Shown: positions 34,822 to 43,842 of the stretch, one piece after another
How the letters are laid out: every line of letters begins with the position of its first letter
Position numbering within the stretch: the first letter of the stretch is position 1
Source: Shewanella sp. GD04112
Lineage (GTDB): Bacteria > Pseudomonadota > Gammaproteobacteria > Enterobacterales > Shewanellaceae
Direction: 5' to 3'
DNA length: 64,000 nt
Assembly (NCBI RefSeq): GCF_029835735.1
Contig: NZ_JAOEAL010000001.1
Coordinates: 558,001 to 622,000, forward strand
Translations under genes and position numbers: made by a program
Notes under the pieces: generated by a model
Seen by the model: the letters and a program-made list of their open reading frames with translations, nothing else
Databases searched by the model: none
What the model was told of the DNA's origin: nothing

Positions 34822-35256
34822 TTATGCCTTCAATCTCTTAATCGCCGCCGCGAGGGCAAACTCATAGCCTTGGGCGCCGAAACCACAAATCACTCCAATG
34901 GCCTTATCGGACAAATAGGAGTGGTGGCGGAAGGGCTCGCGGGCGTGGACATTGGATAAATGCACTTCAAAGAAGGGAATATCTACCCCAAGCAGTGCGT
35001 CACGCAGGGCCACACTGGTGTGGGTAAAGGCTGCGGGGTTGATAATGATCATCTGCGCATCGGTAGCATGGATAGCGTTGATCAGCTCAAATTCGGCATT
35101 CGATTGAATATGTTCAAGTTCAACACCTGCTGCTTGAGCTTGTTCACTCAAAATAGCAACGATATCGGCTAAGGTTTGATGACCGTAAACACTGGGCTCA
35201 CGGCGGCCAAGGAGGTTTAAATTGGGGCCATTGATGAGCAGAACTTTATGATTCAT
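34822..35256 (-). CDS. aroQ: Type II 3-dehydroquinate dehydratase
   Basis: A 144-residue protein with the full type II dehydroquinase pattern: LLINGPNLNLLGRREPSVYG (active-site Tyr in the RREPSVYG loop), QSNAEFELINAIH, IINPAAFTHTSVALRDAL, and FFEVHLSNVHAREPFRHHSYLSDKAIGVICGFGAQGY with catalytic His in EVHLSN. It dehydrates 3-dehydroquinate to 3-dehydroshikimate. AAGGAA is before ATG 35256. In many gammaproteobacteria aroQ is joined to accBC; here it heads aroQ-accB(Arg)-SDR, so it may be a second copy with another task. Confidence 0.94.
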   Translation of the reverse strand: MNHKVLLINGPNLNLLGRREPSVYGHQTLADIVAILSEQAQAAGVELEHIQSNAEFELINAIHATDAQMIIINPAAFTHTSVALRDALLGVDIPFFEVHLSNVHAREPFRHHSYLSDKAIGVICGFGAQGYEFALAAAIKRLKA

Positions 35257-35357
35257 TACGCTTTCCTTTTACGACATGCCTTAAGGGGTTGAATGCCATT
35301 AACTTAACCTGTTCGGGCGGATTTTGCATTATGAATGTCACAGCGCTGTCGGCCGGG

Positions 35358-35771
35358 TTAATCAAACTTAATCTGTCGCATGGCTTTAGTGGCGCTGCGT
35401 TGTTTTTTCGCATCTAAGCGTTTGGTTTGGCTGCTTTTGGTCGCACGGGTTGGAATGCGTTTTTTGGGCACTTCGGCCACGCTGGCAACCAGGGCGATAA
35501 ATTGCTCCAATGCGGTTTGCCGATTCGCCTCTTGGCTGCGACTCGCCTGACATTTGATAATGATTTTGCCACTGGCGGTAATCCGATGATCGGCTTTTTG
35601 CAGCAGGCGCTGCTGATAAAACTCGGGTAATGACGAGTTTTTAATATCAAAAATCAATTGGGCGGCGGTGGAGACTTTATTGACATTTTGCCCGCCAGCG
35701 CCGCTTGAGCGGATAAATTGCCACTCGATTTCATTTTCCGGAAGTTCCACACGGTTTGAGATTTTTATCAT
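35358..35771 (-). CDS. arfB: Alternative ribosome-rescue factor ArfB (YaeJ)
   Basis: A 137-residue peptidyl-tRNA hydrolase of the release-factor type: IEWQFIRSSGAGGQNVNKVSTAAQL with catalytic GGQ (26-28), and a basic C-terminal tail (KKRIPTRATKSSQTKRLDAKKQRSATKAMRQIKF) that enters the empty mRNA channel. It frees ribosomes stalled at the end of broken messages without a codon. It lies 101 bases upstream of aroQ on the same strand; a separate promoter is likely. The start at 35771 has no strong ribosome site. Confidence 0.95.
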   Translation of the reverse strand: MIKISNRVELPENEIEWQFIRSSGAGGQNVNKVSTAAQLIFDIKNSSLPEFYQQRLLQKADHRITASGKIIIKCQASRSQEANRQTALEQFIALVASVAEVPKKRIPTRATKSSQTKRLDAKKQRSATKAMRQIKFD

Positions 35772-35919
35772 GGCAGACTTAGGGTTTTGTCCAATTGCTT
35801 TGAGAAGCCAGCAATAACTGCTTATGGCTTTTCAATAGATTTGTTATCATCGGCGCATTCTTGCTGGGCAGGCGTGTTTGCCCGTTTGCAAAATAGTGTT
35901 CTCGTTTCGGAGTGCCTTT

Positions 35920-36285
35920 ATGTTATGCCAAATCCCCGATATTGCTAAGGGTGTTATCAGTCTTTTCGCCAGTGGTCGACTCTCTTCAACCGATTATCGT
36001 ACCCGTTTACAGCCGGCCATTAAGAGTTACCGCAAGGATTGGGGACAAGTTTGCCTGTATATCGAGGCGGACGTCTTACTCGAAGGCTGGGAATTTGAGT
36101 CGCTAACGGGCAGCGGCGAAGTCCAACTCCCTAATTTTGAAGCCCTAGTATTTGTTGGTGGCCCGGATTGGGTGGGTAACGCCGTGCGTTTACTCGGTCC
36201 CTTTATGCAGGGCGAAGTGGCTTGGTTCCCTTTAGAACAAAAAGCCAAAGCCATCGACTGGATTGCGAAACGTTCAACTTTTTAA
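35920..36285 (+). CDS. STAS/SpoIIAA-like protein (DUF3478 type)
   Basis: Start chosen at ATG 35920 (MLCQIPDIAKGVISLFASGRLSS...) with CGGAG upstream; the frame extends to 35878 but without ribosome site. The 121-residue protein shows the SpoIIAA-like pattern (PF11964): DYRTRLQPAIKSYRKDWGQVCLYIEAD, the mid block GWEFESL, and EALVFVGGPDWVGNAVRLLGPFMQGEVAWFPLEQKAKAIDWI. This fold binds small lipids or partner proteins in other groups. Function is unknown. It is divergent from arfB and 36 bases before the DUF3012 gene. Confidence 0.8.
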   Translation: MLCQIPDIAKGVISLFASGRLSSTDYRTRLQPAIKSYRKDWGQVCLYIEADVLLEGWEFESLTGSGEVQLPNFEALVFVGGPDWVGNAVRLLGPFMQGEVAWFPLEQKAKAIDWIAKRSTF

Positions 36286-36321
36286 CGGCCCATGGTGGGT
36301 ATTACTTATAAGGAATTAACT

Positions 36322-36525
36322 ATGTCTTTGTTGAAAACTATGACTGCCAAACCGACCGCTAAATTAGGCGCTATCGCCATAGTGTTGGCCTTTACCGCAG
36401 GCTTGAGTGCCTGTGCGCCAGAGGTAGGTAGTGATGCTTGGTGTAAGCAAATGAAGGATAAACCTTCAGGTGATTGGACAGCGAACGAAGCTGCCGATTA
36501 CGCTAAACACTGCGTGTTTAAGTAA
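36322..36525 (+). CDS. Small DUF3012-type lipoprotein
   Basis: Start chosen at ATG 36322 (MSLLKTMTAK...) with AAGGAAT upstream. The 67-residue product has a lipoprotein signal (IVLAFTAGLSACAPE, Cys31 at the LSAC lipobox) and the DUF3012 core EVGSDAWCKQMKDKPSGDWTANEAADYAKHCV with two further Cys that may form a disulfide. The role is unknown. It follows the STAS gene by 36 bases and may share its transcript. Confidence 0.82.
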   Translation: MSLLKTMTAKPTAKLGAIAIVLAFTAGLSACAPEVGSDAWCKQMKDKPSGDWTANEAADYAKHCVFK

Positions 36526-36656
36526 GCTTTTCAAGCGAATAGTGTCACAGCTTGGCTGATTTTTAGTTGCAAGCTGTGAACTTATGCTTAAAATCCCTGT
36601 CTGAAGTTTGCACAAGCTATTGCTTAACAACCTACTGAATTGTCCAAAGGTGATAT

Positions 36657-37139
36657 TTGATTTCGACCGCCAAGCCATTCTTTAGCCGAATGGTGACCCT
36701 ACTGATAGCCATTATCGTGCTGCAATTTGCGGGCGCGAATTTGGGTGCGCATCAGTTACATGCGGGTAATGGCGCCGAAGAAGCCGAAAATCATCCCCAT
36801 CTCCAATTTAGTGCTCCCGTGACCACCTTAGCCCAATGTGTGGATTGTGTGTGTCCCAATGAGCAGACTCCCGGATTCAGTGCCGAGCAGTTTGGCGAAG
36901 CCGCATTCAAGGCGGGCGTATCGACTGCCAGTGCTAGTGGTCATTCACATTTAGTGCAAACCACTGAAATTCAAAATTTTGATCTTTGCCTCGATTGCCA
37001 ATGTCATGGCGGTCATGTGGCGCTGCTATCCCATTCCGACAACCAAACGTCTATCGCGTTTGAAACGGCTTATGTGCCAACGGATTTAGCCTATTTCCCA
37101 CCCGATCAATTACCTAAGTACCGCCCTCCCATCGCTTAA
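36657..37139 (+). CDS. Cys/His-rich exported protein upstream of the czc operon (CzcI-like)
   Basis: The 160-residue protein begins at TTG 36657 after AAAGGTG. The first 32 residues form a signal or anchor helix (MVTLLIAIIVLQFAGANLGAHQ). It has two metal-site-like clusters, CVDCVC and CLDCQCHGGH, and several His-rich spots (HQLHAG, HPHLQF, HSHLV), then a PPDQLPKYRPPIA ending often seen on small proteins next to Czc systems. I read it as a periplasmic metal-binding accessory of the efflux operon that starts 208 bases downstream. The name CzcI is a likeness, not a firm call. Confidence 0.55.
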   Translation: MISTAKPFFSRMVTLLIAIIVLQFAGANLGAHQLHAGNGAEEAENHPHLQFSAPVTTLAQCVDCVCPNEQTPGFSAEQFGEAAFKAGVSTASASGHSHLVQTTEIQNFDLCLDCQCHGGHVALLSHSDNQTSIAFETAYVPTDLAYFPPDQLPKYRPPIA

Positions 37140-37347
37140 CCTTCAATATCTGCTTATCGCTTCGTTATTGTGCGCCGCCATAAGCCCTTAATTTATCCCC
37201 ACAGCATCGATAACTGGTCTAAACGGCTATGGCTCGCGCTAGCGCTTTGAGCTTATTCGACATTTTACGCTTTTGGGGAGCTTTCGATTGGTATTCACAC
37301 GTCTCTTGCGTGGGGCCAGTCCTATTTAGATATTGTTAGGAATTGCG

Positions 37348-38718
37348 ATGAAGAAAACCATTATCGCCCAGACCTTGTTTGGCCTGTTTAGCACACTCGT
37401 GCTCGTTGGCGGACAGGTTCACTCTGCTGTTGCAGCAACCTCAGGCCTTGAAGTGAACGAGCTAAATGCCGAAGGCACTTTATTAGCGCAAGGTGAGCTA
37501 TTAACCGAAGAAACTCAAGCTTCCCTCAAGCAGTGGATGCCAGAGTTACTCAAGCAAATTAATCAGTTACCCGAAGTGCAGGCACAAATTGCTCGGCAGC
37601 AACAGGCAGAGCTCGCCATTGCGGCAGCGGATCGCGCCATCTATAACCCTGAGCTTGGACTCAATTATCAAAACGCCGACACAGATACCTACAGCCTAGG
37701 GCTGAGTCAAACCCTAGATTGGGGCGATAAGCGCGGCGTCGCGACTCGCCTTGCCCAGCTCGAGGCGCAAATCCTGTTAGCGGATATACAGCTAGAGCGC
37801 AGTCAGATGTTAGCCGATCGGCTATTGGCGCTGGCCGAACAGGCGCAAAGCAATAAGGCGCTGACCTTTGCCGAGCAACAATTAAGGTTTACGCAGGCAC
37901 AGCTCAATATTGCCGAGCAGCGCTTTGCGGCGGGGGATTTATCCGATGTTGAGTTGCAACTGCTAAAGCTCGAATTGGCGAGTAACACCGCCGACTATGC
38001 GCTGGCCGAGCAAGCGGCGTTAGTGGCCGATGGCAAAGTCATCGAATTACTCGGAGTCGATAAGCTGGGATTTAGGGAGTTTATCCCCGAGATTGGTCAA
38101 TGGGTGACGCAAATGACCCCGAAAGTGGATTTACCCGCATTGACCAGTGCCCATCAACAGGTGCTGCTGGCCAAGGCCAATGCCATGAAGGTTAAGGCGG
38201 ACACGGCGGCCGATCCCACCATCAACCTCGGTGTTGAAAAGGAAGGCGATGACAACAAGTTTGGCGTCGGCGTGGCCATCCCTTTGCAGGTGCGGAATAA
38301 CTACAGTGAGTTACAGGCGGTTGCCGACAAGGGTATCGCAATCGCGGAGCAGAACTACTTAGCCCGTGAGCGAGTACTTACGGCCAAACAGGCACAATTT
38401 ACCAATGCTTTACCCCGTTTACTGGCGCGCTACCAAGATTGGCGCGAGCGAGTCGCAGCCTCGGGGAGTAAAGCCGCTAAATCCTTAAGTGAGCAGTGGC
38501 GTTCGGGTGATGTGAGTACCAGCGAGTATTTGCAGAGTCGGCGCCAGCTCGCGGCCAGTTATTTGGTCGGTTTAAACCTCGAAACGGCAATTTATCAGAG
38601 TTGGTTAACTTGGATGGGGGACAGCGGTCAGCTGCTGCCCATGATTGACACCTTAGCCGACACATCCGTCGGCAAATCAAGGTCCACTTCTTCCACACAC
38701 GTCGTGCCAGCAAAGTAA
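37348..38718 (+). CDS. czcC: Outer-membrane channel of the heavy-metal RND pump (CzcC-like, TolC family)
   Basis: Start chosen at ATG 37348 (MKKTIIAQT...) with AGGAAT upstream. The 456-residue protein has a signal peptide (LFGLFSTLVLVGGQVHSAVAA) and the two-repeat helical layout of TolC channels: MPELLKQINQLPEVQAQIARQQQAELAIAAADRAIYNPELGLNYQNADTDTYSLGLSQTLDWGDKR, followed by long coiled helices, a second beta-hairpin (TINLGVEKEGDDNKFGVGVAIPLQVRNN) and further helices. It would pass metal ions across the outer membrane. It is followed by czcB after 15 bases and czcA further on. Confidence 0.9.
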   Translation: MKKTIIAQTLFGLFSTLVLVGGQVHSAVAATSGLEVNELNAEGTLLAQGELLTEETQASLKQWMPELLKQINQLPEVQAQIARQQQAELAIAAADRAIYNPELGLNYQNADTDTYSLGLSQTLDWGDKRGVATRLAQLEAQILLADIQLERSQMLADRLLALAEQAQSNKALTFAEQQLRFTQAQLNIAEQRFAAGDLSDVELQLLKLELASNTADYALAEQAALVADGKVIELLGVDKLGFREFIPEIGQWVTQMTPKVDLPALTSAHQQVLLAKANAMKVKADTAADPTINLGVEKEGDDNKFGVGVAIPLQVRNNYSELQAVADKGIAIAEQNYLARERVLTAKQAQFTNALPRLLARYQDWRERVAASGSKAAKSLSEQWRSGDVSTSEYLQSRRQLAASYLVGLNLETAIYQSWLTWMGDSGQLLPMIDTLADTSVGKSRSTSSTHVVPAK

Positions 38719-38733
38719 TCGTGAGGTAATACT

Positions 38734-40017
38734 ATGAATTCATTTACTCAAAAATCGTCTTTCCAAACTTTGGGCACAGTGTCTGCTGCGGGCTTAAGGT
38801 CATTATTTACTCCTTCCCGTTTAGTATTGGCCTTAATGCTGACCTCCTTAACCCTGACGGCGCCAACTTTCGCGGGTGAAGGCCATGATCACGGCGCTGA
38901 AAAGGTCACCAATAAGGCAGAAAAAAGCGCTTCAGCGACTGAAGATGACCATGGTGAGCAGGCACTTACTTTTACGCCTGCGCAGTTGGAACTTGCAGGC
39001 GTGCGCCTGTTGCCCTTGAGCAGCGATAGCTTAAGTTTTAGCAATCTCAACCTCGATACTATGGCGACCGCCACTCTAGTGGTTGACCGTGATAGAACCG
39101 CGACCTTAGCGCCGCAGCTGGATGTGCGGGTGCAGGCGCGCCATGTGGTGCCTGGCCAAGAGGTGAAAAAAGGTGAGCCCTTACTGACCTTAGGCGGCGC
39201 TGAAGTCGCCAAGGCGCAGGCGGAATATATCAATGCCGCTGCCGAGTGGAGCCGAGTGCGTCGTATGAGTGAGGGCGCGGTTAGCGTGAGCCGCAGAATG
39301 CAGGCGCAGGTCGATGCCGAACTGAAACGAGCGATTTTAGAGGCGATCAAAATGACGGCGGAGCAAATTCGCACCTTAGAGTCGACCCCAGAAGCTATCG
39401 GCAGCTATCAACTGTTGGCACCTATCGATGGCCGTGTGCAGCAGGATATCGCCATGCTAGGCCAAGTGTTCACCGCTGGCACACCATTAATGCAGTTGAC
39501 CGATGAGTCGCACCTTTGGGTGGAAGCGCAATTAACCCCAGCGCAGGCGGCCAATGTGAATGTCGGCGGCCCGGCGTTGGTGCAAGTGGGGGATAAAACG
39601 CTGGCGGGCAAGATTATCGGCCGCTCCCATGAGCTGGATAGCGTGACTCGTACCGAGCAGATTTTAGTCAGCATGCCAAACCCAGAGCATGTGTTGCACG
39701 CGGGGCAATTTGCCGAGCTGTATTTTGCCGATGCGCCTAAGGGAAGCGACTTATCATCAGGCTTCTCTGCTGGAATCGTCTTGCCCGATGCGGCGCTAAC
39801 CCGCAGTAGGGATGGTGATTGGCAGATCTTTATTCAAGACGAAGATGGTTTCGAAGCCATTGAGGTCGAGCTAGTGCAGCGTCAGCGCGGCTTAAGCCTA
39901 GTGCGCGGCGACAAGTTGGATAAGGCACGGCAGGCACAACTAAAAGTGGTGGTGGGAGGCGCATTTTTCTTGGCGTCGGAGCAAGCCAAAGCTGGCTTTG
40001 ATATTCATGCCCACTAA
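38734..40017 (+). CDS. czcB: Periplasmic adaptor of the heavy-metal RND pump (CzcB-like membrane fusion protein)
   Basis: Start ATG 38734 with GTGAGGT upstream. The 427-residue protein has a membrane anchor (residues 29-46), a His/Asp-rich stretch (EGHDHGAEK, EDDHGEQ) that could bind Zn, Co or Cd, then hairpin, lipoyl-like (ARHVVPGQEVKKGEPLLTLGGAEV) and beta-barrel domains (LLAPIDGRVQQDIAMLGQVFTAGTPLMQLTDESHLWVEAQLTP). The C-terminal domain ends FDIHAH. The pattern fits the HME-RND adaptors. It links CzcA to CzcC. The gene lies 15 bases after czcC. Confidence 0.9.
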   Translation: MNSFTQKSSFQTLGTVSAAGLRSLFTPSRLVLALMLTSLTLTAPTFAGEGHDHGAEKVTNKAEKSASATEDDHGEQALTFTPAQLELAGVRLLPLSSDSLSFSNLNLDTMATATLVVDRDRTATLAPQLDVRVQARHVVPGQEVKKGEPLLTLGGAEVAKAQAEYINAAAEWSRVRRMSEGAVSVSRRMQAQVDAELKRAILEAIKMTAEQIRTLESTPEAIGSYQLLAPIDGRVQQDIAMLGQVFTAGTPLMQLTDESHLWVEAQLTPAQAANVNVGGPALVQVGDKTLAGKIIGRSHELDSVTRTEQILVSMPNPEHVLHAGQFAELYFADAPKGSDLSSGFSAGIVLPDAALTRSRDGDWQIFIQDEDGFEAIEVELVQRQRGLSLVRGDKLDKARQAQLKVVVGGAFFLASEQAKAGFDIHAH

Positions 40018-40094
40018 TGCCGATGAGTCGAACCTTCTCAAGCCCTCTTTTTACGCCTTTTTAAAGGCTTAGGGCGAATGCGCGAGGAATTTTT

Positions 40095-43000
40095 ATGTTG
40101 CAAAAAGCAATCGAAGCCGCGATTAAAAATCGGCTATTAGTAGTGCTGGCACTGCTTGCTGTGGTGGCCGCCGGTGTGGCCATGTTGCCCAAACTGAATC
40201 TGGATGCCTTTCCCGATGTCACCAACGTACAGGTGACCATCAATACCGCGGCCGAGGGCTTGGCCGCCGAAGAGGTGGAAAAGCTCATCAGTTATCCGGT
40301 CGAATCGGCCATGTATGCCTTGCCGGCGGTGACTGAGGTGCGCTCACTTTCGCGTACTGGCTTGTCCATCGTGACCGTGGTATTTGCCGAGGGCACGGAT
40401 ATTTACTTTGCCCGTCAGCAAGTGTTTGAGCAGTTACAGGCGGCGCGGGAGATGATCCCAAGCGGAGTCGGCGTGCCAGAAATTGGCCCTAATACTTCAG
40501 GTTTAGGGCAGATTTATCAGTACATTCTGCGGGCTGACCCTAGCTCGGGTATTAATGCCGCCGAGCTGCGAAGCCTTAACGATTACCTCGTCAAACTGAT
40601 CATGATGCCCGTGGGCGGCGTGACCGATGTTTTATCCTTTGGCGGCGAGGTGCGTCAGTATCAAGTACAGGTCGACCCTAACAAGTTGCGAGCCTATGGT
40701 TTATCGATGGCGCAGGTGAGCGAGGCGCTTGAGAGCAATAACCGCAATGCTGGTGGCTGGTTTATGGACCAAGGTCAGGAGCAATTGGTGGTGCGGGGTT
40801 ATGGCATGTTACCCGCGGGTGAAGCTGGGCTTGCCGCGATCGCTCAAATTCCGATGACAGAAGTGCGTGGCACGCCGGTGCGAGTGGGCGACATTGCTAA
40901 GGTCGATTTTGGCAGTGAGATCCGTGTAGGGGCCGTGACTATGACGCGCCGCGATGAAGCGGGTCAGGCGCAAGACTTGGGCGAAGTGGTGGCGGGCGTG
41001 GTGCTTAAGCGCATGGGCGCCAACACTAAGGCGACGATTGATGATATCAATGCGCGGATTAATCTGATTGAGCAGGCGCTACCCAAGGGCGTGTCCTTCG
41101 AAGTGTTTTACGACCAAGCGGACTTAGTGGATAAGGCCGTTACCACAGTGCGCGATGCGCTGTTGATGGCCTTTGTGTTTATCGTGGTGATCTTGGCACT
41201 GTTCCTTGTGAATATCCGCGCCACCCTGTTGGTGCTGCTGTCTATCCCAGTATCCATCGGTTTGGCGCTGATGGTGATGTCTTACTATGGCCTGTCTGCC
41301 AACTTGATGTCCCTCGGCGGGTTAGCGGTGGCCATTGGTATGTTGGTCGATGGTTCTGTGGTGATGGTTGAGAATATTTTCAAACATTTAACTCAGCCAG
41401 ATCGCCGCCATTTAGCCCAGGCGAGAAGCCGCGCGGATGGCGAAGTCGATCCATACCATGGCGATGAGGATGGTAGTGCTCACGCTGTAGAAGCGGATAA
41501 CAACATGGCCGTGCGCATCATGCTGGCGGCGAAAGAGGTTTGCAGTCCGATCTTCTTCGCGACCGCCATCATCATTGTGGTGTTTGCGCCGCTATTTGCG
41601 CTGGAAGGGGTTGAGGGCAAGTTGTTCCAACCTATGGCGGTCAGCATTATTTTGGCGATGATTTCCGCCTTACTGGTGGCCTTGATTGCCGTGCCTGCAT
41701 TGGCGGTTTATCTGTTTAAGCGTGGCGTTGTGCTGAAGGAGAGCGTCGTCTTAGCACCCTTGGACTCTGCCTATCGCAAGCTGCTGAGTGCAACCCTTGC
41801 TAGGCCGAAGTTGGTGATGATCAGTGCGCTGCTGATGTTTGCAATGAGTATGGTATTGCTACCAAGGCTGGGCACTGAGTTTGTGCCCGAACTAGAAGAA
41901 GGCACCATCAACCTGAGGGTGACGCTGGCACCGACCGCGAGCCTTGGCACCTCCTTAGATGTGGCACCAAAGCTTGAGGCTATGCTGCTGGAATTCCCCG
42001 AGGTGGAATATGCCTTGAGCCGTATCGGTGCGCCCGAATTAGGCGGCGATCCTGAACCCGTCAGCAATATCGAAGTCTATATCGGCCTTAAACCCATCGA
42101 AGAATGGCAATCGGCTAGTTCGCGTTTGGAGCTGCAACGGCTGATGGAGGAAAAGCTCAGTGTCTTCCCCGGACTGCTGTTGACCTTCTCACAACCGATT
42201 GCGACGCGGGTCGATGAGTTGCTCTCTGGGGTAAAGGCACAGTTAGCGATTAAGCTTTTTGGCCCCGATTTAGACGTCTTATCTGAAAAGGGACAAGTGC
42301 TCACCGATCTGGTGGCAAAAATCCCTGGTGCTGTGGATGTGTCCCTCGAGCAGGTGAGTGGGGAGGCGCAACTTGTGGTGCGGCCAGACCGCGCACAACT
42401 TGCCCGCTATGGCATCAGTGTCGACCAAGTGATGTCGCTGGTCAGCCAAGGGATTGGTGGCGCCAGCGCCGGACAGGTCATCGACGGTAACGCGAGATAC
42501 GACATCAATTTGCGCCTCGCTGCCGAGTATCGCAGCAGCCCGGATGTGATTAAGGATTTACTCCTTAGCGGCAGCAATGGCGCCACTGTGCGGTTAGGCG
42601 AAGTGGCCAGTGTTGAGGTGGAAATGGCGCCGCCGAATATTCGCCGTGATGATGTGCAGCGCCGCGTGGTGGTGCAAGCTAACGTGGCGGGGCGGGACAT
42701 GGGATCTGTGGTCAAAGATATCTATGCGCTAGTGCCTCAGGCCGATTTGCCCGCGGGATATACAGTGATAGTGGGTGGTCAGTATGAAAATCAGCAGAGG
42801 GCACAACAAAAGCTGATGTTGGTGGTGCCAGTCTCCATAGCTCTGATTGCCTTGCTGTTGTACTTCTCCTTTGGCGCGGTGAAGCAGGTCTTATTGATCA
42901 TGGCGAACGTTCCTCTGGCATTGATCGGCGGTATCGTGGCGCTGTTTGTCAGCGGCACTTATCTGTCAGTGCCAAGCTCCATCGGTTTTATCACGCTGTT

Positions 43001-43307
43001 TGGGGTAGCGGTGCTCAATGGCGTGGTGTTAGTGGACTCGATTAACCAGCGCAGGCAGAGCGGCGAGTCGCTCTATGACTCGGTTTACGAAGGCACAGTT
43101 GGCCGTTTACGCCCCGTGCTGATGACGGCCTTGACCTCGGCCTTGGGTTTGATCCCCATCTTAGTGTCATCGGGTGTGGGCAGTGAAATCCAAAAGCCAC
43201 TGGCGGTGGTGATTATCGGCGGGCTGTTTAGCTCTACGGCACTGACCTTATTAGTGTTGCCGACCCTGTATCGTTGGTTATATCGCCACGATAAGTCGTC
43301 AGCTTAG
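40095..43307 (+). CDS. czcA: CzcA/CusA-family heavy-metal efflux RND inner-membrane pump
   Basis: Start ATG 40095 with GAGGAA upstream. The 1070-residue protein has the 12-helix RND plan with two large periplasmic loops. The transmembrane helix 4 motif is GGLAVAIGMLVDGSVVMVENI, with the Asp used for proton relay, and the region NLDAFPDVTNVQVTINTAAEGLAAEEVEKLISYPVE is typical of heavy-metal (HME) pumps. Helix 1 holds LLVVLALLAVVAAGVAMLP. A short Asp/His-rich loop (AQARSRADGEVDPYHGDEDGSAHAVEADNN) between helices is unlike most relatives and may sense or bind metal. The substrate class (Zn/Co/Cd or Cu/Ag) is not fixed by motifs I can judge. A dyad hairpin after the stop may end the operon. Confidence 0.9.
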   Translation: MLQKAIEAAIKNRLLVVLALLAVVAAGVAMLPKLNLDAFPDVTNVQVTINTAAEGLAAEEVEKLISYPVESAMYALPAVTEVRSLSRTGLSIVTVVFAEGTDIYFARQQVFEQLQAAREMIPSGVGVPEIGPNTSGLGQIYQYILRADPSSGINAAELRSLNDYLVKLIMMPVGGVTDVLSFGGEVRQYQVQVDPNKLRAYGLSMAQVSEALESNNRNAGGWFMDQGQEQLVVRGYGMLPAGEAGLAAIAQIPMTEVRGTPVRVGDIAKVDFGSEIRVGAVTMTRRDEAGQAQDLGEVVAGVVLKRMGANTKATIDDINARINLIEQALPKGVSFEVFYDQADLVDKAVTTVRDALLMAFVFIVVILALFLVNIRATLLVLLSIPVSIGLALMVMSYYGLSANLMSLGGLAVAIGMLVDGSVVMVENIFKHLTQPDRRHLAQARSRADGEVDPYHGDEDGSAHAVEADNNMAVRIMLAAKEVCSPIFFATAIIIVVFAPLFALEGVEGKLFQPMAVSIILAMISALLVALIAVPALAVYLFKRGVVLKESVVLAPLDSAYRKLLSATLARPKLVMISALLMFAMSMVLLPRLGTEFVPELEEGTINLRVTLAPTASLGTSLDVAPKLEAMLLEFPEVEYALSRIGAPELGGDPEPVSNIEVYIGLKPIEEWQSASSRLELQRLMEEKLSVFPGLLLTFSQPIATRVDELLSGVKAQLAIKLFGPDLDVLSEKGQVLTDLVAKIPGAVDVSLEQVSGEAQLVVRPDRAQLARYGISVDQVMSLVSQGIGGASAGQVIDGNARYDINLRLAAEYRSSPDVIKDLLLSGSNGATVRLGEVASVEVEMAPPNIRRDDVQRRVVVQANVAGRDMGSVVKDIYALVPQADLPAGYTVIVGGQYENQQRAQQKLMLVVPVSIALIALLLYFSFGAVKQVLLIMANVPLALIGGIVALFVSGTYLSVPSSIGFITLFGVAVLNGVVLVDSINQRRQSGESLYDSVYEGTVGRLRPVLMTALTSALGLIPILVSSGVGSEIQKPLAVVIIGGLFSSTALTLLVLPTLYRWLYRHDKSSA

Positions 43308-43315
43308 TGGGATGC

Positions 43316-43347
43316 TGAGCCTTGACCTCATTTTGTGGCAAGGCTCA
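43316..43347 (+). terminator. Hairpin after czcA
   Basis: TGAGCCTTG (43316-43324) and CAAGGCTCA (43339-43347), a perfect 9-base stem with a 14-base loop. No T run follows, so it may be a weak terminator. Confidence 0.5.
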
Positions 43348-43436
43348 ATGTTAAAGTTAAAAATCAGTGAGCTATCGTGCGCGATCTAGGCTAGGCTTAG
43401 CTCTGGTATTAAGGATTACTATCTTTGGAGAGCATT

Positions 43437-43760
43437 ATGATCGCAGTCATTTTTGAAGTCGTGCCCACGAAAGAAGGCAAGGAAGAATATCTGCACGTGG
43501 CAGCCGAAATGCGCCAATATTTAGAAGGGCGTCAGGGGCTGATTTCAATTGAACGGTTTCAGAGCTTAACCGACGATGGCAAGGTGCTGAGCCTGTCGTT
43601 TTGGGATGATATGGCTTCTATTACCCAATGGCGTAATCAAATGGCCCACAGCATTGCTGAGCAATCCGGCATTGTGCCTTGCTTATTTAACTCTTATCGC
43701 ATCCGCGTTGCCGAAGTGGTGCAAGACTATAGCGAAACAGTGCACGACGTGCCCGAGTAA
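43437..43760 (+). CDS. Antibiotic biosynthesis monooxygenase (ABM) domain protein
   Basis: Start chosen at ATG 43437 (MIAVIFEVVPTKEGKEEYL...) with GGAG upstream; a TTG at 43425 is not better. The 107-residue protein has the dimeric alpha+beta barrel ABM pattern: an N-terminal strand, Glu-rich helix (AEMRQYLEGRQGLISIERF), SLSFWDDMASITQWR and HSIAEQSGIVPCLFNSYRIRVAEVV. The family includes quinol monooxygenases and heme-degrading proteins; the exact substrate is unknown. It has its own terminator after the stop. Confidence 0.85.
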   Translation: MIAVIFEVVPTKEGKEEYLHVAAEMRQYLEGRQGLISIERFQSLTDDGKVLSLSFWDDMASITQWRNQMAHSIAEQSGIVPCLFNSYRIRVAEVVQDYSETVHDVPE

Positions 43761-43781
43761 GCTAAGCGCTTGCATAAAAAC

Positions 43782-43810
43782 AAAACCCATCGAAGTCGAT
43801 GGGTTTTTTA
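43782..43810 (+). terminator. Intrinsic terminator after the ABM gene
   Basis: AAAACCCATCGA (43782-43793) and TCGATGGGTTTT (43796-43807) pair around AG and run into a T tract. Confidence 0.88.
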
Positions 43811-43842
43811 TTGCAATCAATCGGATAAAAAATAGCGTTAGC

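Noticed and set aside
37236..37245. GCGCTAGCGC palindrome ahead of the czc operon
   Set aside because: Ten-base palindromes of this kind occur by chance; nothing else around it supports an operator.
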